64,000 bases of DNA from Amphritea sp. GTDB taxonomy: Bacteria; Pseudomonadota; Gammaproteobacteria; Pseudomonadales; Balneatricaceae. Below are positions 56,248-64,000 of the stretch, piece by piece. The translations under genes and the position numbers were made by a program. The first letter of the stretch is position 1. Every line of letters starts with the position of its first letter. The notes under the pieces are model-generated. The model was not told the DNA's origin, made no database searches, and was given only the letters and a program-made list of their open reading frames with translations. The stretch covers positions 101,640 through 165,639 of the forward strand of contig NZ_JADGEW010000007.1 in assembly GCF_016744155.1 (NCBI RefSeq), given 5' to 3'.

Positions 56248-57381
56248 ATGACCGAATCCATCAAAAAAACTAACCTGCTAGGGTTCTCGCCAAAGAAATT
56301 GGAAGAGTTCTTTGTCAGCATTGGCGAAAAGCCTTTCCGCTCGACACAGGTGCTGAAATGGATTCATCAGTTTGGTGCTAGCAGCTTTGATGAAATGACT
56401 AATATCAGTAAGGCATTGCGCGAGAAGTTGAGTGAGGTGTCTGAAATTCGTGAACCTGAAGTGTTGGTTCAGAATATCTCTAAAGACGGTACTCGTAAGT
56501 GGGTTATACAGCTGGATGGCGGTTCTGCTGTCGAGGCAGTATTGATTCCTGAAAATGGACGGGCGACCCTCTGTGTTTCTTCTCAGATTGGTTGTTCTCT
56601 GAATTGTAGTTTCTGTTCGACCGGTAAGCAGGGTTTCAATCGAAATCTGAGTGCTGCCGAAATCATTGGCCAGGTTCGGGTTGCTATTCGCTCCTTCGGG
56701 CCCTTTGATCCCTCTGGTAATCGCCGGGTAACCAATGTCGTTTTGATGGGAATGGGTGAGCCGTTGATGAACTTCGATAATGTTGTCGATGCGATTCACT
56801 TGATGATGGAAGATAATGCCTACGGTTTATCTAAGCGTCGGGTAACCCTGAGTACCGCCGGTGTCGTTCCGCAAATTGATAAGCTGGGAGAGGTTACAGA
56901 TGTGTCTTTGGCTATCTCTCTGCATGCCCCAAATGATGAGTTGCGGGATCAGTTAGTTCCGATAAACAAGCGCTATCCAATTAACGAATTGGTTGATGCA
57001 TGTAATCGTTACATGGACGGTTTAAACGATAAACGAGTGATTACGGTCGAATATACTATGATGGCCGGGATTAATGATCACCCAAGTCAAGCAAAACAGT
57101 TGGTTAAGGTGTTAAAGCGTTTACCCTGCAAGCTAAACCTAATACCATTTAATCCGTTTCCTAACTCTGGCTATGAGCGCCCGGATGACGATACTATTCA
57201 AGCCTTTAAAATGGTGATGGTCAAAGCTGGAATTATAACGACAGTGAGACGTACCCGGGGTGATGATGTTGATGCCGCTTGTGGTCAGCTGGTTGGCCAG
57301 GTAATAGACCGAACCCGCCGCAGTGAAAAGTATATACCGTTAAAAGATGCGACAGGGGTGCAGCAGGAGCCCTCTCGTTAA
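56248..57381 (+). CDS. rlmN: dual-specificity rRNA/tRNA adenine-C2 methyltransferase RlmN
   Basis: A 377-residue radical-SAM enzyme methylating A2503 of 23S rRNA and A37 of some tRNAs. The cluster motif is Cys116-x3-Cys120-x2-Cys123 ([15 protein letters not shown]). The methyl-carrying cysteine lies in VDAACGQL near 347. The frame could start at 56212 or 56230, but ATG 56248 has TTGAGG at the right spacing and gives the family N-terminus ([13 protein letters not shown]). Confidence 0.95.
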   Translation: MTESIKKTNLLGFSPKKLEEFFVSIGEKPFRSTQVLKWIHQFGASSFDEMTNISKALREKLSEVSEIREPEVLVQNISKDGTRKWVIQLDGGSAVEAVLIPENGRATLCVSSQIGCSLNCSFCSTGKQGFNRNLSAAEIIGQVRVAIRSFGPFDPSGNRRVTNVVLMGMGEPLMNFDNVVDAIHLMMEDNAYGLSKRRVTLSTAGVVPQIDKLGEVTDVSLAISLHAPNDELRDQLVPINKRYPINELVDACNRYMDGLNDKRVITVEYTMMAGINDHPSQAKQLVKVLKRLPCKLNLIPFNPFPNSGYERPDDDTIQAFKMVMVKAGIITTVRRTRGDDVDAACGQLVGQVIDRTRRSEKYIPLKDATGVQQEPSR

Positions 57382-57421
57382 TTGATAGAATGTAAAGCTA
57401 TCTCGCCAGGAGTAAATAAGA

Positions 57422-58183
57422 TTGAAAGGTTATCTGATAATACTGATTAGTCTGATTATCTCGGGTTGTGCGAGTCAGGAAGTTACAACGTCTGAACAAA
57501 ATGCTCCACAAGCGTCGCAGGCCTATAGTTCTTTGGGTATGCAATATTTAAGCAGTGGCGATACTGCAAATGCTAAAGTCGCTTTTCAGCGTGCGATTGC
57601 AATCAATTCTGATGGCGCTGAGGCCTATAACGGTTTGGCGATGGTGTTTCAGATAGAAGATGAGCCAGAACTGGCTGAAAGCTATTTTCAAAAAGCTATC
57701 TCTGCAGAGCCTGATAGCGCCATGATGCATAATAACTACGGTGCTTTTTTATTCAGCTTAGAGCGCTATTCCCAAGCCTGTAAAGAATTGGCTCGTGCCA
57801 CAGAAGATCCCTTTTACAATCAGCGAAGTCAGGCGTTTGAAAACCTGGGGCGCTGCTACCTGCTGATTGAGCGTCTCGATGCTGCAGAGCATGCGTTTAA
57901 GCGCAGTTTGAAGCTTAATCCTAATCGTCCCACAGCGCTGTTGCAGTTATCAGACGTACTGATTCAAAAAGATGAGTTAGAAGCGTCTGTTAGTTACTTC
58001 GAGCAGTTCAGAGCGATGGTTGATGATAAGAGGGTGCAGCATAGTGCTCAGAGCCTCTGGTTAGGTGTGCAAATATCCCGATTGCAGAACCTCGGTGTGA
58101 ACGCTGCTACCTATGGTTTGATTCTTAAAAATATGTTTCCTGAGTCAGAAGAGTATCGTCAGTATAAGGAGTCGACTCTGTGA
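57422..58183 (+). CDS. pilW: type IV pilus biogenesis/stability lipoprotein PilW (PilF)
   Basis: A 253-residue outer-membrane lipoprotein that helps assemble the PilQ secretin. The lipobox is LIISGC with Cys16. Several TPR repeats follow (SLGMQYLSSGDTANAKVAFQ, AYNGLAMVFQIEDEPELAE, MMHNNYGAFLFSLERY, AFENLGRCYLLIERLDAAE). Start is TTG 57422, with AGGAG about 9 bases upstream. It overlaps rodZ by 4 bp (GTGA), in the usual rlmN-pilW-rodZ order. Confidence 0.92.
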   Translation: MKGYLIILISLIISGCASQEVTTSEQNAPQASQAYSSLGMQYLSSGDTANAKVAFQRAIAINSDGAEAYNGLAMVFQIEDEPELAESYFQKAISAEPDSAMMHNNYGAFLFSLERYSQACKELARATEDPFYNQRSQAFENLGRCYLLIERLDAAEHAFKRSLKLNPNRPTALLQLSDVLIQKDELEASVSYFEQFRAMVDDKRVQHSAQSLWLGVQISRLQNLGVNAATYGLILKNMFPESEEYRQYKESTL

Positions 58184-59133
58184 GTAATGATCAGTCGCTG
58201 AATCAAGATGGTGAAGGGCAGGTGTTTCCAACTGCTGAGCTTATTGCTGCAAGAGAGCAGGAGGGTTTGTCTCAGAAGGATGTTGCCCATGAGTTGAGAT
58301 TATCAGATAAATACATTGATTCTCTAGAACGTGCTGCGTTTGAAGAGTTACCGAGTTTGGTCTTTGCCCGGGGTTATATTCGTTCCTATACCAAATTACT
58401 GAAGCTGGATGAAGAACGCTTTCTGATCCACTTCGATGCGATGTACGGTCGTTCGAAGTCCGCGCCTAATATTCGTTCTGCTCCTGGTATGCAATCATCA
58501 GCCCGTCTGAGTGATCCGATGATTAAGTGGTCAACCTGGATCTTTTTATTAGTGATCATCGCTGCAACTGTTTGGTGGTGGAAAACTCAACAAGGGGTTG
58601 ATCAGTCTTTATCTCAACTGCCTGTGACGCAGTCGGTAGAGGTAGAGTCAACGGATGGAACTACTCTGATTGTGCAGCCTGTTCAGATAGAAAAACCGGT
58701 TGAGGCATCAGGGAGTGGAGAGCTGTCTGTTGTTGGAGAGTCTGAGATACTGCCTTCAGGTGAGATATCAATACCTCTGACGGTTACTGAAGCGGCGCTA
58801 GTAGATACGCAGGTTACAGATGTGGTTGCTGAGCAGCCGGTTGAATTAAAGCCAGTAGAGACGATAAAGCAGCAAGCGGGCAGTGCTGAAGGAGCACTAC
58901 GTATCACTTTCGTAGATGAGTGCTGGGTAAGCGTAGAAGATAGTACCGGAGAGGTGCTTGCAATGCGGGTTAAGCCTGCAGGAAGTGAGCTGTCTGTTTC
59001 GGGTGTAACGCCGCTTAAAGTGTTGCTGGGAAGAGCGAATGCTGTGGGCGATGTGATTTTTGATGGAAAATCTGTGAAATTTGACCGTAATATCCGCTCC
59101 GGTGTGGTGCGTTTAAATTTGCCGCAAAGTTAA
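58180..59133 (+). CDS. rodZ: cytoskeletal protein RodZ
   Basis: A 317-residue inner-membrane protein tethering MreB for rod shape. The cytoplasmic helix-turn-helix domain covers about 17-85 (LIAAREQEGLSQKDVAHEL, YIDSLERAAFEELP, ARGYIRSYTKLL). The transmembrane helix is about 116-135. A Ser/Glu/Val-rich periplasmic linker is followed by a DUF4115 domain (about 235-315, LRITFVDECWVSVEDSTGE). GTG start inside the pilW stop. In most relatives ispG follows; here hisS begins 29 bp after the stop. Confidence 0.93.
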   Translation: MSNDQSLNQDGEGQVFPTAELIAAREQEGLSQKDVAHELRLSDKYIDSLERAAFEELPSLVFARGYIRSYTKLLKLDEERFLIHFDAMYGRSKSAPNIRSAPGMQSSARLSDPMIKWSTWIFLLVIIAATVWWWKTQQGVDQSLSQLPVTQSVEVESTDGTTLIVQPVQIEKPVEASGSGELSVVGESEILPSGEISIPLTVTEAALVDTQVTDVVAEQPVELKPVETIKQQAGSAEGALRITFVDECWVSVEDSTGEVLAMRVKPAGSELSVSGVTPLKVLLGRANAVGDVIFDGKSVKFDRNIRSGVVRLNLPQS

Positions 59134-59162
59134 TATAGAATTAGTCGATTAGGTATTAAACA

Positions 59163-60428
59163 TTGGCCAAAATAAAAGCCATTCGTGGAATGAACGATAT
59201 TCTGCCAGACCAGACGCCGGTGTGGCAGTTTCTGGAAAATAGTGTGAAATCAGTGCTCAGCGCTTATGGATATTCAGAAATTCGTATGCCTATCGTCGAG
59301 CAAACAGATCTTTTTAAGCGTTCTATCGGGGAAGTTACTGATATCGTAGAGAAAGAGATGTATACCTTTGATGACCGCAACGGTGAAAGTCTGACTCTTC
59401 GTCCGGAAGGTACCGCCAGCTGTGTTCGTGCTGGTGAAGAGCATGGTTTACTCTTTAATCAGACGCAACGGTTATGGTATCAAGGGCCGATGTTCCGCTA
59501 TGAAAAACCTCAAAAAGGTCGTTATCGCCAGTTCCATCAGATCGGAGTAGAAACCTTCGGTATGGCTAGTGCCGATATTGACGCTGAAGTCATTATGCTC
59601 AGCGCAAGGCTATGGAAGGAGTTAGGGGTTCTTGATTCGGTTACTCTCCAGCTTAACTCGCTGGGGAGTAATGAAGCTCGGGCAGAGTATAAAGATGCCC
59701 TGGTTGCTTATCTGACTGAGCGTAAAGATAAGCTTGATGAGGATAGTCAGCGCAGATTAACCACTAATCCATTGAGAGTGTTGGATAGTAAAGATCCTCA
59801 AACTCAATCGTTGCTTGATGATGCGCCTTCTTTAGCCGATTATCTTGATGACGAATCTCGTGAACACTTCGCTGATCTGTGTGGCATGCTGGATCAGGCG
59901 GGAATAACTTATGAGCTAAATCCGCGATTAGTCCGTGGTCTGGATTATTACTGTAAAACGGTTTTTGAATGGGTGACCGATAAATTGGGTGCTCAGGGTA
60001 CCGTTTGTGCAGGTGGGCGCTATGATGGCCTGGTAAAGCAATTGGGTGGCAGGCCTACGCCAGCCGTCGGCTTTGCCATGGGTATAGAAAGATTGATTCT
60101 GCTGTTGGAAACTCTGGAGGTCGTGCCGGAAACTCTAAGGCAGCCATTTGACCTTTATCTGGCAGCAGAGCATAAAGGATTGCAGAACCGGTTAATGGTA
60201 CTGGCTGACCAGTTACGGGACAAGTTGCCTGGGATGCGAATTCGGGTACACTGCAGCGGTCTTAAGAATATAAGTAGTAAGGCGAGACAGACAGGTGCTC
60301 CCTGGGTAGTGTTGATTCGTGAAGAAAACGACTCTCTGCTTGCCAACCTGTGGTATAACTCTGAACCAATTTATGACATTCAGGTCGATAACCTGAGTGG
60401 GTTGCTGCAGCAGCAGTGGCAGGCATAA
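59163..60428 (+). CDS. hisS: histidine--tRNA ligase
   Basis: A 421-residue class II synthetase. It begins [15 protein letters not shown] from TTG 59163. Motifs: [14 protein letters not shown] near 77-90, [25 protein letters not shown] (motif 2) near 100-124, [15 protein letters not shown] (histidine A) near 257-271 and [11 protein letters not shown] (motif 3) near 301-311. Length is typical (E. coli 424). The normally preceding ispG is missing. Confidence 0.97.
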   Translation: MAKIKAIRGMNDILPDQTPVWQFLENSVKSVLSAYGYSEIRMPIVEQTDLFKRSIGEVTDIVEKEMYTFDDRNGESLTLRPEGTASCVRAGEEHGLLFNQTQRLWYQGPMFRYEKPQKGRYRQFHQIGVETFGMASADIDAEVIMLSARLWKELGVLDSVTLQLNSLGSNEARAEYKDALVAYLTERKDKLDEDSQRRLTTNPLRVLDSKDPQTQSLLDDAPSLADYLDDESREHFADLCGMLDQAGITYELNPRLVRGLDYYCKTVFEWVTDKLGAQGTVCAGGRYDGLVKQLGGRPTPAVGFAMGIERLILLLETLEVVPETLRQPFDLYLAAEHKGLQNRLMVLADQLRDKLPGMRIRVHCSGLKNISSKARQTGAPWVVLIREENDSLLANLWYNSEPIYDIQVDNLSGLLQQQWQA

Positions 60429-60466
60429 TTAGCAATACAATAAGCGAATACGATTAGGAGCGAGCT

Positions 60467-61123
60467 GTGTCGGAAATGCGCACTGAAGAAGAACAGGTTG
60501 AGGCGTTAAAAGGCTGGTGGAAAGAGAACGGTAAGTCTCTTCTATTAGGGGTTGCGCTGGCGCTGGCCATTGTATTCGGCTGGAAAGGCTGGGAAAGTAA
60601 TCAGCGTGTTACTGCAGAGAACGCGGCAACTGTTTACCAGAGTTTGGTGCAGGCTGTAGCGTTGGCAAGCGGCCCGCAGTCAACGGATGAGCAGCGAACA
60701 ACGGCCTCTCATCTGGCTAAAAGCCTGAAGGAAGATTACAGTGATACCGCCTATGCGCACTTTGGTGCTTTGTTTGCGGCTCGTCTTTCTGTTGATGCAG
60801 GTGATTATGCGGCAGCCATCAGTGAGCTTGACTGGGTTTTGGGTCAATCTCAAGATAGCGTCATGAAAACTGTAGCGACTATGCGTAAAGCACGGGTAAT
60901 GGCGGCTATGGGTAATGCAGGTGATGCTATCTCTCTTCTGGATGCGCTTAAAGAATCAAGTTTCAGCGTTAGCCTGGCAGAGTTGAAGGGCGATCTTTAT
61001 CTACAGCAGGGTGAGCTTGATAAAGCACGTAGTGCTTACCAATCTGCAGCAGCAGATGCGCCTCAGGGTGCTCGGCCTCTCCTGGATATTAAGCTTGAAA
61101 GTTTGGCTGCAGAAGGGAATTAA
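60467..61123 (+). CDS. yfgM: periplasmic chaperone-like TPR protein YfgM
   Basis: A 218-residue single-pass membrane protein (transmembrane helix about 23-41, GKSLLLGVALALAIVFGW) with a periplasmic TPR-like domain. In E. coli YfgM works with PpiD at the SecYEG translocon. GTG start with TAGGAG about 6 bases upstream. It sits between hisS and bamB as in most gammaproteobacteria; the gap to bamB is 3 bp. Confidence 0.93.
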   Translation: MSEMRTEEEQVEALKGWWKENGKSLLLGVALALAIVFGWKGWESNQRVTAENAATVYQSLVQAVALASGPQSTDEQRTTASHLAKSLKEDYSDTAYAHFGALFAARLSVDAGDYAAAISELDWVLGQSQDSVMKTVATMRKARVMAAMGNAGDAISLLDALKESSFSVSLAELKGDLYLQQGELDKARSAYQSAAADAPQGARPLLDIKLESLAAEGN

Positions 61124-61126
61124 CAG

Positions 61127-62275
61127 ATGAAACAGTTATGTCGACTTGCACTGATCTCAATTAGCGTTCTCAGCCTTTCCGCTTGCGGTTGGTGGGGCGG
61201 TGAAGTTGAAATCGAGCCTGCTGAACTGGTGAGCTTTGACGCTGAAAAGAAGGTAGAGGTTCTTTGGAAAACTTCCGTAGGCGCTGGATTGGGTGAGAAG
61301 TTTAATAAGCTTAGTTTGGCGGTTAACGAGAACGTTATCTATGCTGCGGATGTCGAGGGTAAAGTTTATGCCGTCGACCGTGCTGATGGCAAAGTGATCT
61401 GGAATATTGATCTTGAATCGACTATTGCCGGTGGCGTAGGTGTTGGTCCGGCTCATGTTGCGGTGACTACCGAGCCAGGTGAAGTGATTATGCTAAATGC
61501 TGTTGATGGGACAGAAATGTGGCGTCAGCAGTTAAGTAGTGAAACCCTTAGTCCGGTTCAGATGAATACTGATCTGGCTGTTGCTCAGTTGCAGAATGGC
61601 AAACTGGTTGCTATGGATCTGAATACCGGTGAGCGTCGCTGGACTTATGATAGCCAAATTCCTCGTTTAACGTTGCGCGGAACTAGTGCCCCGATAGTAG
61701 CTTCAAATGTGACTATTGCAGGCTTTGCAAATGGTAAGTTGATAGCTGTTCGAAATGATACCGGGCTTGAGCTATGGCAGCGTCGTATTACTGTTGCTGA
61801 AGGTAAAACGGAATTAGAGCGGCTAATCGATATCGATGCCCGCCCACTGTATATTGATGGCGTGATCTATATTGTTAGTTACCAGGGGAAACTGGTTGCT
61901 GTTAGCGCTGCAGATGCTCAGATCTTATGGTCTCAGAAGGCTTCTAGTTATCAAAGTTTGTCGGCAGGTTTTGGTAACATATATGTGAGCGAAGAGAATG
62001 GTTTTCTTCAGGCATTCGATCAAAGCAGTAGCGCCAGTGTTTGGCGTCAGTCTGCATTAGAATATCGCCAAATTACGGCACCTGCTGTGCTAGGTAATAC
62101 TGTCGTTGTAGGTGATTTTGAAGGTTACCTGCACTTTATGTCTCAGGTGGATGGACACTTTGTTGCGCGTTATCAGGCTGACTCAGCTGGTGTTCGTGGA
62201 GATATGGCTGTTGAGGGTAATGTTTTGTACGTGTTGGGCAACAGTGGTCGCCTGAGTGCATTACAGCTTAATTAA
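61127..62275 (+). CDS. bamB: outer-membrane assembly lipoprotein BamB
   Basis: A 382-residue lipoprotein of the BAM complex that inserts beta-barrel proteins. The lipobox LSLSAC has Cys20. The rest is an eight-bladed PQQ-type beta-propeller, with repeated VYAVDRADGKVIWN, VIMLNAVDGTEMW, LVAMDLNTGERRW and LIAVRNDTGLELW motifs. A perfect 12-bp hairpin lies between it and der. Confidence 0.97.
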   Translation: MKQLCRLALISISVLSLSACGWWGGEVEIEPAELVSFDAEKKVEVLWKTSVGAGLGEKFNKLSLAVNENVIYAADVEGKVYAVDRADGKVIWNIDLESTIAGGVGVGPAHVAVTTEPGEVIMLNAVDGTEMWRQQLSSETLSPVQMNTDLAVAQLQNGKLVAMDLNTGERRWTYDSQIPRLTLRGTSAPIVASNVTIAGFANGKLIAVRNDTGLELWQRRITVAEGKTELERLIDIDARPLYIDGVIYIVSYQGKLVAVSAADAQILWSQKASSYQSLSAGFGNIYVSEENGFLQAFDQSSSASVWRQSALEYRQITAPAVLGNTVVVGDFEGYLHFMSQVDGHFVARYQADSAGVRGDMAVEGNVLYVLGNSGRLSALQLN

Positions 62276-62293
62276 CTTATGCGCTAGAAATCG

Positions 62294-62323
62294 GGCGGCT
62301 ACCTGCTATATCAGGTAGCCGCC
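62294..62323 (+). terminator. strong hairpin between bamB and der
   Basis: Perfect 12-bp stem GGCGGCTACCTG, loop CTATAT, stem CAGGTAGCCGCC, followed by ATTTTGCTTTAT rather than an unbroken T run. It may be a partial terminator or attenuator reducing read-through into der. Confidence 0.6.
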
Positions 62324-62370
62324 ATTTTGCTTTATGTAATAACGCTTTTTTATATAATTGGTAACTAAAT

Positions 62371-63786
62371 ATGCTTCCGGTAATTGCTCTCGTTGGTCGC
62401 CCAAATGTGGGTAAATCGACACTGTTTAACAGGCTGACAAGAAGTCGCGACGCGCTCGTTGCTGATTTGTCGGGTCTGACTCGTGACCGGAAGTATGGTG
62501 AAGGTCGTCTGGGAGAGCGGGATTACATGGTGGTAGACACCGGGGGTATTTCCGGTGATGAAGATGGTATTGATTATAAGATGGCTGAGCAGTCACTGTT
62601 AGCTATTGATGAAGCTGATATCGTGCTATTTCTGGTTGATGGTCGTGCAGGGCTCAGTCCTGCTGATGAGATGATTGCTGATCATCTGCGTCGTTGTGAA
62701 AAAGAAAGTCATGTTGTCGTCAATAAGACCGATGGTCTTGATCCTGATGTAGCGATGGCAGATTTTTACGGACTAGGTTTATCTGAACCGTTGCCAATTG
62801 CGGCATCCCATGGACGTGGTGTGACTCAGTTAATCGAGCATGTTTTGCAGGATATTCCTTTGCGGGAAGAGACTGAAGAAGATGAAGAGTGGCTGCGTCA
62901 AAAGAAAATAGCGATCGTTGGGCGCCCAAATGTGGGTAAGTCGACGTTGGTTAACCGTATTTTGGGCGAAGACCGTGTAGTTGTATTCGATGAGGCAGGA
63001 ACTACGCGGGATAGTATCTATATTCCTTTTGAGCGTGATGGAGAGCCGTACACATTAATCGACACCGCGGGTATACGTCGGCGTAAGAATGTGACCGAAG
63101 CAGTAGAGAAGTTTTCAATTATTAAAACGCTTCGGGCGATCAAAGATGCCAATGTCGTGGTGCTGGTCATTGACGCTCAGGAAGGTGTGTCCGACCAGGA
63201 TCTGCATATGTTGGGTTATGTGCTTGATGCGGGTCGTTCATTGGTAATAGCTCTGAATAAATGGGATGGCATGACCGGCGAAGATAAAGAGGTTGTGCGA
63301 GAGCAGTTACGTCGTCGCCTTGAGTTTGTTTCTTTTGCTCGAATGCATTTTATCTCTGCTTTACATGGCAGTGGCGTAGGCAACCTGTTTGGCTCGGTTG
63401 ATGAAGCGTATGGCTTCGCCATGATGAAATGGCCAACAAACAAGCTTACGCGGATGTTGGAAGATATCGTTGCTGACCATCAGCCGCCATTGGTAAATGG
63501 TAATCGCATCAAGCTGCGTTATGCTCACCAGGGTGGCTCTAATCCGCCGGTTATTGTAATTCACGGTAACCAGACCAACTCGCTACCGGGTTCCTATAAA
63601 CGTTATTTGGAAAATAAGTTCACAAAAGTGTTGGGTATCAAGGGAACGCCGTTGCGCTTTGAATTCAAAAGCAGCGAAAACCCATTCAAAGATAAAAAGA
63701 ATGAGCTTTCTAAACGGCAGGTGATGAAAAAACTGCGCCAGAAGCTTCATAATGACAAGCAGAAGAAAAAAGGAAAGAAGAGATAA
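62371..63786 (+). CDS. der: ribosome biogenesis GTPase Der (EngA)
   Basis: A 471-residue essential GTPase with two tandem G domains and a C-terminal KH-like domain for 50S maturation. G1 motifs are [14 protein letters not shown] (near 8-21) and [14 protein letters not shown] (near 188-201). G3 motifs are DTGGIS and DTAGIR; G4 are NKTDG and NKWDG. The Lys-rich tail ([14 protein letters not shown]) is typical. It closes the conserved run; hairpin repeats and a terminator follow. Confidence 0.98.
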   Translation: MLPVIALVGRPNVGKSTLFNRLTRSRDALVADLSGLTRDRKYGEGRLGERDYMVVDTGGISGDEDGIDYKMAEQSLLAIDEADIVLFLVDGRAGLSPADEMIADHLRRCEKESHVVVNKTDGLDPDVAMADFYGLGLSEPLPIAASHGRGVTQLIEHVLQDIPLREETEEDEEWLRQKKIAIVGRPNVGKSTLVNRILGEDRVVVFDEAGTTRDSIYIPFERDGEPYTLIDTAGIRRRKNVTEAVEKFSIIKTLRAIKDANVVVLVIDAQEGVSDQDLHMLGYVLDAGRSLVIALNKWDGMTGEDKEVVREQLRRRLEFVSFARMHFISALHGSGVGNLFGSVDEAYGFAMMKWPTNKLTRMLEDIVADHQPPLVNGNRIKLRYAHQGGSNPPVIVIHGNQTNSLPGSYKRYLENKFTKVLGIKGTPLRFEFKSSENPFKDKKNELSKRQVMKKLRQKLHNDKQKKKGKKR

Positions 63787-63795
63787 AAATCTTGA

Positions 63796-63847
63796 GTAGC
63801 AAGACGCGACTGCGTCGCTTGCTAGGATTTAGATACTTCGTTCGCTA
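63796..63847. repeat. REP-like hairpin after der
   Basis: GTAGCAAGACGCGAC, loop TGC, GTCGCTTGCTAG (63796-63825), followed by an eroded second unit with TACTTCGTTCGCTAG. It is the first copy since 26.8 kb. Confidence 0.75.
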
Positions 63848-63859
63848 GAACAAATATAG

Positions 63860-63882
63860 AACCGCCGTTAGGCGGTTTTTTT
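63860..63882 (+). terminator. intrinsic terminator after der
   Basis: Stem AACCGCC, loop GTTA, stem GGCGGTT, then T run. It lies downstream of a hairpin-repeat unit, which therefore sits inside the der 3' UTR. Confidence 0.85.
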
Positions 63883-63957
63883 GTTTGAAGGTCGGAGCTT
63901 CTCCAGCAGGTTTCTCTTACAGTGTCCGTTGTCACACCGCCTCTTAAAAAGGCTCTC

Positions 63958-64000
63958 CTAGCTACGAGCAAGCGGCGAAGCCGCGTCTAGCCAGTCGCGA
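63958..64000. repeat. REP-like units at the window edge, opposite orientation
   Basis: CTAGCTACGAGCAAGCGGC, loop GAA, GCCGCGTCTAG, then the start of a second unit (CCAGTCGCGA) cut by the window end. Confidence 0.7.

Overview
This 64 kb window is a stretch of gammaproteobacterial chromosome made almost entirely of housekeeping genes. Gene order (pepA-holC next to divergent lptFG; tsaE-amiB-mutL-miaA-hfq-hflX-hflK-hflC-hisZ-purA; iscRSUA-hscBA-fdx-iscX-ndk-rlmN-pilW-rodZ-hisS-yfgM-bamB-der) matches the Pseudomonas/Oceanospirillum side of the class. An LPS exporter, a type IV pilus pilotin, a phasin, an NhaD Na+/H+ antiporter and moderate GC fit a marine Oceanospirillaceae-like bacterium (inference; no rRNA is present to settle it). 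I see no tRNA, rRNA, CRISPR array, transposase or prophage.

Layout. 0-9 kb is the loosest part: a carboxylesterase, a di-heme cytochrome c peroxidase, a Tat/lipoprotein nitroreductase with a divergent MarR regulator, two unknown small genes, valS, and a four-helix-bundle gene inserted between valS and holC. 9-19.8 kb: holC, pepA, lptFG, an RDD membrane protein, a YeeE/YedE sulfur-compound transporter, a Sel1-repeat protein, gloA, a phasin, a long-chain flavodoxin and nhaD. 20-30 kb: prfB, lysS, a membrane protein, ung, an unknown protein, efpL, ygfZ, psd, a rhodanese and an HDOD protein. 30-35 kb: rsgA, divergent orn, a GAF-GGDEF-EAL protein and queG. 35-48 kb: the nnr-tsaE-amiB-mutL-miaA-hfq-hflX-hflKC run, then a YjeT-like gene, hisZ and purA. 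48-64 kb: suhB, trmJ, the ISC iron-sulfur operon, and the ndk-to-der run.

The most unusual features are these. (1) A family of short intergenic hairpins bounded by CTAG (or CTCG/CGAG), whose flanks are conserved while both stem arms change together. They occur singly, in clusters and in a 41-bp tandem array, occupy the gaps of 0-27 kb and the last 210 bp, and are absent from the compact operons between. (2) A SuhB homologue whose catalytic metal ligands are replaced, suggesting a non-enzymatic protein. (3) A CACAGAG-type inverted repeat and a four-helix-bundle (23S-IVS-like) gene, the latter splitting the pepA-holC-valS order. (4) Three matching ATTCY-N2-GGAAT palindromes between the MarR gene and its divergent nitroreductase. 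(5) prfB in one uninterrupted frame, and ispG missing from its usual place between rodZ and hisS.

Several start codons were moved from the longest open frame to the position supported by a ribosome-binding site or family alignment (ccp, marR, lptF, efpL neighbour, ygfZ, tsaE, miaA, suhB, hscB, rlmN). Family assignments come from motif recognition only; no database search was possible.
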